From the NCBI GenBank assembly GCA_003344405.1, contig NOWV01000147.1, positions 62,001 through 126,000 of the forward strand: DNA of 64,000 nucleotides, in the 5' to 3' direction. The stretch comes from Trichoplax sp. H2 (Eukaryota > Placozoa > Uniplacotomia > Trichoplacea). Of this stretch, positions 13,430 through 25,214 are shown piece after piece. The translations under genes were made by a program, and so were the position numbers. Position 1 is the first letter of the stretch; every line of letters starts with the position of its first letter. Under the pieces are notes generated by a model that was not told where the DNA came from, ran no database searches, and saw only the letters and a list, made by a program, of their open reading frames with translations.

Positions 13430-16400
13430 TTACAATTCATCACGAGAATCTCGGTTGGGATATTCGTCGGCGTCTTCGTCTTCATCTGGCATCTGCATTT
13501 CTTCCTCCTCTTCATCGCCATTTCCTTCATCCTTATTTTCTCCCTTAGTTGCAAGTTCTTTTCGGCTCGTAAAAAGTGGATCTTCTCCATCCTCGAACTG
13601 AGTATAACCTTCTTTCACACGAATTCCTTCACCTTCCCCTTTTCGGTAAAAATCATACTTTTTTTCCGCATCACCATCATAGTAGATTTCCATTGGATCA
13701 ACCTTTGGCACCTGTTCCCTTTGATCGCGATACACAAAAACATCTGCATAGTCGTTAACGTGTTCAGGTGGCATATCATCTTCAAATAAGTTTAATACAC
13801 GTTTCATGTTCTTTTTTCGTTCCTTTTTGCTGATTTTGCCATCTTTATCGTTGTCAAACTCTTGTATAACCTATATAATCATCATCAATAAATTGTTTAA
13901 AGGTTGGTTATTATTATTTTCATTTTATGAATTACGCGTGTGTTATAGTCGTCAAAATCGAACAAGATAAAACTTTTATTAGCTCGCGTTCTATATGATA
14001 TTCTAACTAATATATACAAGAGAAATACTAGAAATGCGCTGACCTCAATAGCTACTCGTTCCGATCCACCCAGGTTACGCTAGATAAAAAATATTTTATA
14101 GCCGTTCAAGCCAAGCATTAAATAGAAGCTCTAAACCTAATTCGATAGCTTAAATATTATGTGTAACGCATTCAAAGCTTAATAATATTTGCATATATAA
14201 AAATTTACCCTATAATATTCTTTAAATTGTTCACAGTCAATGCCACCCTTTTCATCTTTTACTTCACGAAAGACCTCCCTATAGATCGTCAAAATGCGAT
14301 AATAACATATAAGATTAGGTTTGAAAGCAAGCAATTTTTACGCAGAAGTTCCAGATATAATAATCAACATAATTAAAATTATTGTATAGCGCAATTTATT
14401 ATTGCCGTTCTACCGATGATGATCACGCACAATTTTAACAAATCAAGTATCCAATACAATTAACAAAGCTATGGTATCCTTTTAAAATGGATATAGGGAA
14501 CAATCCTGCAAACTTTTTAATTGATATATTGTAAATAGGGTACAATTATTGATACCTCATTTGATCTTTAGTAAACAAGCGATACTCATATTGTAGTGTG
14601 TTAACAGGATCCAATTCTGATATGAAAATTATCGGTTTAAACGCATCCATAGGTAAAGCCGATATTTCGTCCACGGTGATAAATTTTTTATTTTTCAATT
14701 TAAAGTTTTCAATAGCCTATATTAGAAAACACCTATTTCTTACTCTCTACGGTGTATATGCAATATGAAATATCAAGCATAGATTTCAATAGATTCAAGA
14801 TAGACTGGATAATTAATATAAATTGCATTCAGTAATTTTTGTTGCAACAATAATATAATCCATGGTAAGATAGAAATTCCTGTAAAGTGCTTACTTTCTT
14901 TCTTGCTTCACGTCTTTTTTGTGGATCTTCCGGAAGTATAGTCTAAAACGAATCATTTTAGGTGATTATTGAGCTAGATATTCCTGATTTGTCATAAATA
15001 TATTGCCAATGAAGTAAGCCTTGATATAGATAAGTGCCTTATTCCAATTATCGTTGCAGTACTTTTTAGCTAAACTATTCGTAAGATCAGCTGATGACGT
15101 AGGAAGATAGCATGATTGCATAAAAAATGAAAATATTTTCATACTGCTCTGTAGTTTTTGGTAATCTACTTAATGTCATCTTATAAAATTGTTGTAGAAC
15201 GTCGTTAATAAAGCAGAAATTGATAACGGTTAATTCTATGATTCTTTATATTCTACCGAACATTATTTTCGTAAAATTGTAATAGAATGTTCTTAGTAAC
15301 GTGATGGCTAATGATATTTTAGCATTATTACAACATATACTTTCAGTATTTTTAGTGCGCTACGCCATGATACGCGATCTTTATTAAATTACACTAAACA
15401 TATCTGAAGCTATTGTGCTCCAAAATATAATTCTCTAGTATTATATCAACATCTAGAGTTTCTGAATAATTCATATATCATTTTCTTCCTCTACAGTATC
15501 GCTTATAGCGGATACTGGATATTATATCAATTCAACATCTATACTAAGTGTAGCAATACCTGTCCTATCCTTTTCATGAAGAGTTTAGTAGTTATATTCT
15601 TCTTTCCTCGGAATGCGCGTAATGCTGCTCTCCTATATGTTTATTATTAAGATTAGTGAACACCTAAGCATAAATTTTCAACTGTATCGTGAAAATTAGT
15701 GTCGCTGAAAAGTAGTAGTGGGCAGTATAAGCCTTCTTTCTTTAACTGACAGAGTAAATATTCGATTGATTAAAATGTTGTTAATACATTATTCTCATTA
15801 AACTTTGTGTCATATAACTTATAAGAGTTGTTCTCATATTTGCTGACAGTTAGAGCCGATCACAGATCAACTACAGTATGTCGTCAATTTTTGTTTTAAG
15901 AGCATACCTGTATACTGCTGGTTCTTGTAATCCCATCGTCAGTGTCGTGGCCCCATCAAAATCCCAAGCAACTGTTGAATCCGCTAAATTTTTAGGTCCT
16001 TGTTTCTCACAACCGGCGTCATTAAACTCCTTAGTATGCGATAAACTGCGAGAAAACAAAAAGGACACGGCCATGTTTTTTTCGCCGTATGATCGGACAT
16101 GATGTAATGTACCTAAAGAGACGATGACGAGTTAATCAATTAACTTTTCTTAGTTATAGACGCTATGGTCGTTCGCAAAAATAAAGTTTATCCATTAAGA
16201 CATTAGTTGTTAATATCTTACTTTGCTCTATTTATTATTATATAAAGACATTATTAAGAGAAAATTGGTAGTCGATATTAGATCTTTGAAATTATTTTTT
16301 CGGTTAAATGTTGTTGAATGATGCAACTTACCATAAGGGACGTATAAGCAATCTCCTGCTGATACGTTAGCAATATGATATGGGCAATCGCGGAATTTTG

Positions 16401-18277
16401 AGAACTGGATTAAATCGACCTTGGTTACTTTAAGTACAGAATAACCTCCACCATCCATAGATGGCTCTTTTGCCAATGGTACCATATATTCATGCTCAGG
16501 TCTAATCAAAATCCAATCTTTCGTCCCATTGAGTACACAATTGAGGATATTGGCTATCGAAAATTGAATAATTACATGAACTTAAGATTAATGCGTATTA
16601 TTTGCGATTAAAGCTATATTAAAACTACAGCAACAAGGCCTTATAATTCAACGTGCTTAATGAAATGCTCACGGGGCGACGAAAGAGTACGTTCAAGTCA
16701 CGAGAATTGCAACAGTTAGTCAAAATGAAATAAAATCTACATGGTATACTACATCTGGCAGAGTCTTAGAGATTCGATGACAAAATCAGGGCTTCTGGTT
16801 CATTTGATGATCAGATAAATTTGAAGATTTACGAACTTGTACATATATCATCCTTAATATTAGCGAGATTCATATGGAAGCAATGACAAACTAAATTGAT
16901 CAAAGAATATCTCCAGTTATTCATCCAGAAAGGCTTCGAACCAATGGTCTTTCTAGCGTAACAGTAAATTAAGTCTAATTTAAAATAATGCTATCGGTTC
17001 CACGTATTTTATAATTTTCTTTTTGAGTCTGAAGTTCATATTTTTGTAATCTAATTGAACACATTAGCAAACAAGGATTACTATTTCAGTAATCGTGTTT
17101 ATAACACTTTCTAACCGTTGATGCTTTTATTAATAAGAAAAGTTTTTCTCTCATTTATTAAATCAATCATGATCGTCAAATGAATGTTTAAGCGATCCAC
17201 CCATCTCTAACGTAAAGTCAATATTAGTGAAGTAGTAAACAAGCATGTCTCCAAGCAGTCTTGCGTTTTCTTTCTGCCACCTTCTATCTTAGTAAATAGG
17301 AAATAGACTACGATAATTATGCTATACTAATTATCATAGAAAAATAATAAACTATTTCGCATCTAAGAGATAAGTTTAACAGTCCTTTGACAATCGATTG
17401 AAATAAAAAAATGACAATGCCAAGACGAGAGACTCTTAACCTTATACAACGTGATGGATATGAAATATGTACAGTTTACGTTTAAGTAATATTGATAATT
17501 GAATCTTAGTTAGGGCTCAAATGACGAGTCGTAATCGTTGCTCTTTAATTTTTGACTACACTAATCTCGTCATAATTAAAAATTAACTTTTATAGGCTAT
17601 ACAATGTGCATAGAAACACAAACTCAAGATTATGATTGCGATGTGAAAAGTATCCAAGTAACAGATCAGTAATTTGATCCTGCTAGTATGTCATTGCTTA
17701 GGAGTTTAATGCATTTCAAATTCTACTTACGCGCATCTTTGTGTAGTAAACTCCTGGTTCCACCACTACTCATCCAGTAATTTACTTCAACGATAGAATC
17801 ATTAAAATCACCGCATGCTAGACAAGGAGGAACTAAGACGTCGCCGTACATCGGTTTAGGGAGTTGAGAAACGATGTACTTATTCTCCTTAACGTAAGTT
17901 GAAACAAAATGTTTAAGAGAGTCGCGAGCTAAGCTAACATCACCGGCTGGATATTGATAACCTTCTCTTTTGCTCTCTAATCGAACATTTAAGTGGCCAT
18001 ACTTTTCCGATATGTACGAATCAGTCCATAAAGATTTGGCCGGGAAATCTTTAGCGGCTCCCTTTATAAGTACCGCTGTCCTTTTACTAACATACTTTCT
18101 CCAAAATTCTTCTGCTGATGGTATTTCTTGCAAAATATCAATATGACCTTCCGAATCGCGGTGTAGCCCTAAATCCTGCATATGACCACGAGGGACTTCT
18201 TGCTGACTCTCCTTTGCCAAAGATAAATTGGCGATTGCCAACAAAAATCCAATCAAAACGACGTAAAAACGATTCAT
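13430..18277 (-). CDS. JmjC-EF-hand ER-lumenal protein, paralogue C
   Basis: Predicted ER-lumenal JmjC oxygenase. Supported exons (minus): 18277-17731, 16553-16332, 16112-15908, 15632-15560, one poorly resolved block near 15235-15140, then 14942-14895, 14716-14556, 14278-14209, 14079-14044, 13870-13430. The resolved exons total 601 codons including stop. ATG 18277 starts a signal peptide (MNRFYVVLIGFLLAIANLSLA). Active-site residues are intact: H179-x-D181, K194, H260. Exon 7 carries a degenerate EF-hand ('DEKGGIDCEQF'); exon 9 opens with a canonical loop, DNDKDGKISKKE. A strongly acidic tail ends SRDEL. Compared with A and B, the linker has an extra intron: the 48-nt exon 14942-14895 encodes 'TILPEDPQKRREARKK'. 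The upstream block is visibly homologous to exon 5 of the others ('LTVINFCFINDVLQQF'), but I could not find a phase-0 acceptor for it, so a sequence error, an unusual splice site or a real frameshift is possible there. Confidence 0.82.
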
Positions 18278-20479
18278 TTTTTATTCGCCAATTTACGTCA
18301 AAAATTGTATCTCGTCGTAACAACGGCCACTAAACTTGATCTATTCCAAGACGCAGTAATCGTGACTAAATGAACTGGATGGCTAAACCACTAGTTAAGG
18401 AAACTATAGAATGAAACACTTCTTTTGTTTATCCTTCTTATTCTTATGATGATCTAACATTCATCAGGTCGTCGATGAACAAACAGTTCCTTGAATAGAT
18501 GACGTCTATTTATTAATTCATATTTAACTTCCATCAAATAAATTATCAATTAGCTCTAGTCGATTATCTACATCAATAATAGGCGTCTTTTATGACTTAC
18601 AGAATCGTAATAGGATATAGACTCATATAGTTATGGCACAAAACATTCAATATGTAAAGTTAAAAGCTTTCAATTGTCCTTATTTTAGCCTATTAAGAAA
18701 TTACTACTATTTAAATTCAGTAGATTCCACCCATATGAACCGATTGTGAACCGAACTCTTGGCATATCTACTGTTATTCGACATGAATTACAAACAGCTA
18801 AATTAATATTAAATGCTGCTTCTATATATTATAAGCTGAGAAATGACTTTATTGTGATTAGATTAATATACTGATTCTGAATAATATGGAAAATATAGAC
18901 GTCGCAGATTATATAAATTTTTAGCACATAAAATTAAATTTCACTTTTTGAGTAAGAAATACCTTATGCTAATCGCCAATGATCGATCACTAATTAATTT
19001 AGGGTTATAGTAGTTCTAAATTGAAACAAAGAAGCAACATTTTATTAATTATAATTGCTGAATATTATGTGATGATGACAGTAAGACGACGCTGAAGAAA
19101 TGGCAAAGGATCATTTGTCATTGGACTAGCCAAGGAAATGAAGCTTTCGTCTAGTTTAACGCATACTGTATTTACTCGTATACTGAGTGATCATGAGATT
19201 GATGTGTGAAAATGTTTAGTCTAGGGTAGTAGCTAATTGAATCATTACCATTTCACTAAGTTGGATCGTTAAATAGATAACAATTTAAGATAGAATATCG
19301 ATAAAAATCATCTTTGAAAGTGATTTAGACTTAATATAAGAAAAAGTTCTTTCGATTCCCATCCACCATTTCACAAAGAACACTCAGAATTTACAGAAAT
19401 CATATTTTTGTTGTCAACTTATAACTAATATCACTTGATAACATAGACATGATGATGAAAATAATGATTTCAATTTATGGTTTATTTTGATCAGAATGTT
19501 CACGATAATTTCGCCACAAATGTTAGCACTATGTAATGAAAATATTCAACAACGTAGATGTGATATAAATTCATCACCATTTCGAACACATTCTATTAGT
19601 TTTACTTTGTAGCTTTCAGTGAAGAGCTACCGTGCTAAGATAACTCAACTTTAATTCCTGTGGTACTTGCAAGTTTCATGCCACGATTTTAGGTGGTAAA
19701 TTGAATTCTTATTCATTCATTTTTAAATCATAGTATCATATTATTTATTACGGAGACTTTCTATAGTAAAAATATCATATTAGTGATTTAAAGCATGAGA
19801 AACTGCCTGCTAGTGGGTCGAAAGGGGAAGGGAAATTATTTCGTTGAATAGCTTGAGTGCTCGTAGCAACGCAGTTTTTTAATCAAAAGTCAAATTCAAA
19901 ATTCAAAAGTCCAACAATGTGACGTTAGCTAGTAATAATATATTAGAAGTCAAATTTCGTACAAGTAACTACTAGCACATACTGAAATATAAATAGATCT
20001 TCGTACTTTTTGATATGGCAAAAGGATTAGCCATCGATAATATCGAAAGAAACTTTAGTAGATCGTGAAACAGTAGAGCTTATTATCATCGTCATTATTT
20101 ACTTTCTATGCCTTTTCTTAGCATGATAAAAAAAAGTTCGGCTCTTATAGCTAATTCTATTGTTATAATTAACTGTCTATAATCGTATAGGTGTGCCTAT
20201 CATTGAATTTTACGTGATTTTCACCAAATACAGTCATAAAAAGAAACCCTATGCATGTCTGTGATGTAGCGAAAGCTTAGAAAAGGAATACGGTAACAAA
20301 GCTCCAAGCGTTTTATAGATTACTTTCGACTGTGGCCAATTTACTTTAGCGCTTAGTATCTATATTTATACCACTCATTTCATAAGCAAGACTAAATGAG
20401 ATATAATAATTAGAACGTATCAATTCTTATCACATTAATTCCTGAACTTATTTTATTGCAAATACATTATGTACAAATT
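18278..20479. promoter_or_regulatory. Divergent intergenic region between genes C and D
   Basis: Genes C (minus) and D (plus) start at the two edges of this 2.2-kb spacer, so it carries both promoters. No coding signal was found inside. No core-promoter or operator motif could be singled out; the call rests on gene orientation only. Confidence 0.4.
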
Positions 20480-23400
20480 ATGGATGGCAATAACAAATAC
20501 TTTGTGTTGATACTGCTCCATTTGTCACTAGCTTCCACTCATACTCTGCGTGGTCATTTACAACCTCTCGGTTTTCAACGTGATACTGATGGCGATATAA
20601 CTACTCTTTCTATCTTACCAAGCAATGAAGAGTTTTATCAACTGTTGATAAACAAGGAGACTGCTTTACTTAAAAATGCTGCTAAGCGTAGTCCAGCTAT
20701 TGATCACTGGACAGAAAAATATTTAAAAGAAAAGTATGGCAATCTTACACTTAAACTGGAAGGGAAGAGTGAAGATCAGACAAGACCGGAAGGAAGCTTA
20801 GGCTTAGGATTTGATACTATTAGTAACTTCATTGACAGCTACCATGTCCAACCAAAGTATGCGGTTACACAATTACCTGATCCAATGCGTCATGAAATCT
20901 TCGTTATGCCATTTATGAGATGTGGACCCTTATCCACGAGTGTTATTGAAAGCCATTTATGGATGAGCTCAGGGCAAACCAACAGCAGATTACACCGAGA
21001 TAACAGTAAGACTACATTAGAAGTAAACCAGTATCCATGTCCATTTTGATAGCCAATTTTACTCAATATCGAATGAGATGCCAAGAAATAATGTCTATAA
21101 CAACATTTAAAGAAAAAATCTAAATAAAAACTTTCAATATAGATAGGCTCTTTATTGTATCTTAATGTTAATTTATAAATACTCGTCCAAAACATTTATA
21201 AAACGACTGAAATCATTCATTCCCTTACTCTTTTTAGCTTATACTCTTCATTGTTCAATTAAAGGCAGGAAAGATTGGATACTAATGGACTCTAAACATC
21301 TAGATAAAATGTACATTAATAATCAGGTGGACAATTTCTCAGGATCATCTTCTATCAACCCAGACCGTGTTAATTTACTACGATATCCTCGTATTGCTGA
21401 GATTCCATTTAAACAGGGAAATATTACTCCTGGTGATTGCATTCTGGTACCGCCAGGTACGAGAAAGATAGTCTCCATCAGTATGACGACACGATGAGTT
21501 AGTTGATTCGTCCTGTAGTAAATTTTTTTCTCACTGCTTATTTTCAGTTTCTAGACGCTTACTACTACACTTGTAAAGTACTCGAAAGCTATCCGAGACA
21601 TTGCTAATTATTTTTAATTAACTTGAGAATTATCCACTCTAGTCACTTTAAGGCGCGGTACAACTTACTATTTAATATAGTCAACACATCTTCTTTAAAT
21701 AAAGTAGGATCTGATTAATAGTTTAAAGAATGCACTTCCAACAATCGTTGTTAACTGATGTATAAAACTAAATGTGCATTCAGGTATGGTCTCAAGTAAT
21801 TTAACACAATTTTATCATTGACGACTAAACCGCCTGTACTATCCTTGTTTAATATGCATCATTGCAAACAATATTGGTAGTGATTGTAAAGTGCGTAATA
21901 CTGTAATTCTACTAATATGCGGTAGCTGATTTCTTCTAAGCTTAAAGTAATCTATTGCATATTTCAAAAGGTTGCGCCCATCAAGTTCGTTCTCATGGCC
22001 CAGTGAATGTTGCCTTTACGTTTTTATTTGAAATTACTGATGACAAACTGAAAAATTTCAATCCTATCCATTGCAGTCAAGACTATGTACCACTAAGTCA
22101 ATACCACCTAAGTTGGAGCTACTCAGGTAGTGGAATCCTTAGCATGGGGAATTCTGAATCCAACACATTTAGGTACGGTACTATGGATTCTTTAGAGTTA
22201 CCTTCTAGTGTGGTGTAGCAGTATTAATTAACTTACCTTTATATATCTTGATTTTCTTGATAATTTACTCTACAAGAAGCAGTTACTACAACAAGATTCT
22301 GCTGCAGTTTGCTGTTTAATTTTTAAAACCGTTTTTGGAATTGGTAGTCTGTCACTATTACTTAACTGTCCATTATCATATCATAACTTTATCCTAAGTA
22401 TTAATTAGTTACCGTTCAATTCATGGTTCATGAAGATACATCAGACTTGGACAATAAAGCTTGACGATATCATTTTATATGTAGGAAGGAAATACTAGAA
22501 CAATGGTTTGGAAAGCGTACTAAAATCCATTTTAATATAATTCAGGATACTTTTGAAGGGGTAATACTTGATTTGAAACTTACCGTTGATGTCTGTTACA
22601 GATTTTTGATCGAATTATTTTCTATATTAGCTACTGAAGTATTATCCTAAAGAAGCAACTAAAGTCACCACACTAGTGAAAGACATTGTAAGTTCCTGTC
22701 AGTTTGCATCAGTGTAAGAGCATAGCCTATAGCAGTGTTCATTAGATTATGAAATAATGAAAAAGTGTGACTTTCTCCCTGTAATTCGTTTTTGGGGCCA
22801 TCATCTATCCGCTCCTTGAAGCTAAAACAATATAATGCCATTAATTCGAATGAAATCGTGTCGAGAGAAAGATGTGAGTCTATTACAATAGAAGACTGGA
22901 GGAAATTCCAATTTATAATTGAATCAGCAACCAATATTCAAAACAATCCTGACTACGAGTACTATCTTACTAGCTACAGATTAGTTAGGTATTGCTTCAG
23001 AATGATCATACAGTTAACCAATATAAATGAGGAATTCATGCCAATAAAATAAATGATAATGCATTTTTTTACAGACAAGTAGCCGAAAAAGCAGTGGTCG
23101 AAACCTCTGGTTTATTTGACAAAATTAAGTTTAAGAACAGTTATAGGGTAAATCAAATTTGCGTCAAATCACTTTTAGTATCTTATATGTTGCGTGTGCA
23201 TATATGTATAATATACCGCAAGCCTCCAATCTGTAATTAATCTCATGCTGAAGGCATTCATTCGATTCATTCTTATAGGCTGCGGGTGGCTCGGGGGCAT
23301 TCGCAGATAAAGTAAGTCAATCAATCTAGCAGTAATTATGATTATAGTCGTATATCTTTACCAATAGTATATTATTTTTAAGTTTTATCATCAAAGTAGT

Positions 23401-23828
23401 TATTATTGCTGATATATTAATGTTGTGCTACATCAAGTACTTAAGGTGTTAATACGCCTATAAGTACCGTACTGCACTGATCGATCATCACCGTCTCCGT
23501 TAATAGCTCTTAATTGTATACTTGACCTCTTTCGACATAATAGATCCTTACAGCCTTGGATTCGAATCAAGACGGACTAATAACTATAAGTGAGGTTGCT
23601 AGTAATCTAGATGTAGCATTAGAAAGTTATAAATTGGTTGAGTATGATGATGATGTCAATGTACCATCCGACGGAGAAGGAGGTAATCAGGAAGACGATG
23701 AAGACCGCGGTGGCGCAAGTGAAGAGGAAGATGAAGGAATAGATTCAGAAGAAGATCCTGATGTTGAAAATAAACAAATGACTTCGTCGTCCGAATATCA
23801 TAATAAGAAGAAACACGATGAATTATGA
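20480..23828 (+). CDS. JmjC-EF-hand ER-lumenal protein, paralogue D
   Basis: Complete 552-residue model from eight exons: 20480-21005, 21238-21456, 21971-22172, 22485-22638, 22822-22988, 23075-23147, 23279-23311, 23544-23828. All are GT-AG with matching phases. ATG 20480 begins a signal peptide-like stretch (MDGNNKYFVLILLHLSLAS). JmjC residues are retained: H172-x-D174 ('LHRD'), K187 ('KGRKDW') and H252 ('AHQVRS'). The canonical EF-hand loop is DSNQDGLITISE (464-475); an acidic tail ends KKKHDEL, an ER-retrieval type signal. It is the most diverged member: the intron between exons 4 and 5 of A and B is absent, its micro-exon is 33 nt instead of 36, and it is inverted relative to A-C. The start of the exon at 22822 is the least certain junction. 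Function is inferred as lumenal hydroxylase or demethylase-type chemistry; substrate unknown. Confidence 0.85.
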
Positions 23829-24059
23829 AATACAGTGTGTAAATATCAAATATCAGCAGTTTATTGATATACGAATGCTCTTGTCTAGACGTGTGCCTGG
23901 TTATTACTGTCCAGGGATATAATCCAAATACATGATCGATCATATTGCAACCAGTAATATTTCATTAATCGATGTCAATACTAATTGTAAAACACGATAA
24001 CTATACGTTCATGATATGTTCGAGAATCAACATTATTATTATTTAATCATGCACATATA

Positions 24060-24090
24060 CTCATCTAATTGATATGAATGATTAGATGAG
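24060..24090. repeat. Perfect inverted repeat, 10-bp arms
   Basis: CTCATCTAAT is followed after an 11-nt spacer by its exact complement ATTAGATGAG. It lies 232 bp past the stop of gene D. It could fold as a hairpin in RNA or be a remnant of a small mobile element; no function is claimed. Confidence 0.7.
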
Positions 24091-24728
24091 AATACGTTTC
24101 ATAATGGCCCTTTGTTAACTTTAGAAGGATAATTTAACTTTATATGCTGTAGGAGTTTCTGACGAGACTATAAAAGGCTGTTGCCTGAAGATTACTTTTT
24201 AGTAAGTAGCCGGTTAGTTAGTCAACTAGCTTGTCAATTGAATTGTTAAGACTATAATCTTGGTTGTCAAGATTTCTTCAGTATTAAATAGTAGTCATTT
24301 CCTGACTACCTCGTCTACACTATCAGTGGCTGTATAATTATACTATTCGGTCTTTGGAACTGAACTATTTGGTGATATAGCTAATCTCGTCTCTTTCATT
24401 CCGTAAAGGCGTTCTTCGTAAGCGTTGGCGTGTAGACTTACTTTATCACTAGTGGTATATGACATCCACGTTATCATATCTAATTACTAATTATATTGCA
24501 TGATGGAATCAGTAGAGTACGTGCATCCATAGCATGCCTATCTTGATCTATGTAACTACCTCTATCATCATATACATCAGCTTCCAAGTAGTCAAAGCAT
24601 TCTTGTTCTCCATGATGACATATCTCTATCCTAGTAGCTTACCCTTGTAATACCAAATATCCTAAATCATTGCAAATCAGATTGAATACCGGTACCGTGA
24701 TTGGGTGTTTTTATCCAAATTGTGCCTT

Positions 24729-24750
24729 AAATCAAATCATCATTTGATTT
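24729..24750. repeat. Perfect inverted repeat, 9-bp arms, 4-nt loop
   Basis: AAATCAAAT-CATC-ATTTGATTT. Further ATTTGATT-type words follow up to about 24825, so this lies in a local patch of related short repeats. Confidence 0.65.
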
Positions 24751-25042
24751 GGATTCGATTTTCAGATTTCATCTGAGAATTAATGGGGACTCGATTTGAT
24801 GGAGATAACTCATTTTTGATTTGATAGAATTCTGGTATAAGAAGTCAATTCCATTCGTAACTGGATTCATAATATCTCAATGTCAAAATTTAGAATCATT
24901 TGATTTCTCCAATGTACTTTTATCCTCATTCAATCTACTGACATCCTATCGACCTGGACCAACTAGCATCGCAGCCATTCCTGTCTTGCAATTTGGGAGT
25001 GAAGCCGCAAAACGCAGGTTTTATTTCTGTACTTTGTTATAC

Positions 25043-25178
25043 ATACTGTACAGTACAGAACTAATACTACAGTATACAGTACTGTACTATACGGTACAGT
25101 CTACAGTACTGTACTTGACCGTACAGTAGAGTACAGTGTACAGTGTACAGTACTACACTGAGTGTACTGTACACTGTA
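25043..25178. repeat. CTGTAC/GTACAG palindromic repeat cluster
   Basis: About 135 bp composed largely of the words TACTGTACAG, CAGTACTGTAC and GTGTACTGTACACTGTAC, which are self-complementary or nearly so. A related cluster occurs at 49949-50010 sharing GTGTACTGTACACTGTAC. It looks like a dispersed simple palindromic repeat or the end of a miniature element. Confidence 0.75.
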
Positions 25179-25202
25179 CCATCAAGTTAAAAAATTCAAA
25201 CA

Positions 25203-25214
25203 TTCCGCGGGAAA
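25203..25214 (-). promoter_or_regulatory. E2F-like site
   Basis: The minus strand reads TTTCCCGCGGAA, matching the core TTTCCCGC of the animal E2F consensus. It lies about 1.15 kb upstream of the TRAIP-like ATG, a gene linked to S-phase function in other animals. A single motif match in AT-rich DNA is weak evidence. Confidence 0.3.

Noticed and set aside
13405-13758. Several Ser- or Phe-rich open frames around the gene C tail
   Set aside because: They are other-frame readings of the GAA/GAT-rich acidic tail of gene C.
24821-25129. 102-codon plus-strand open frame
   Set aside because: Its 3' third is made of the CTGTAC repeat (Tyr/Val/Leu-rich translation) and the rest has no recognisable domain.
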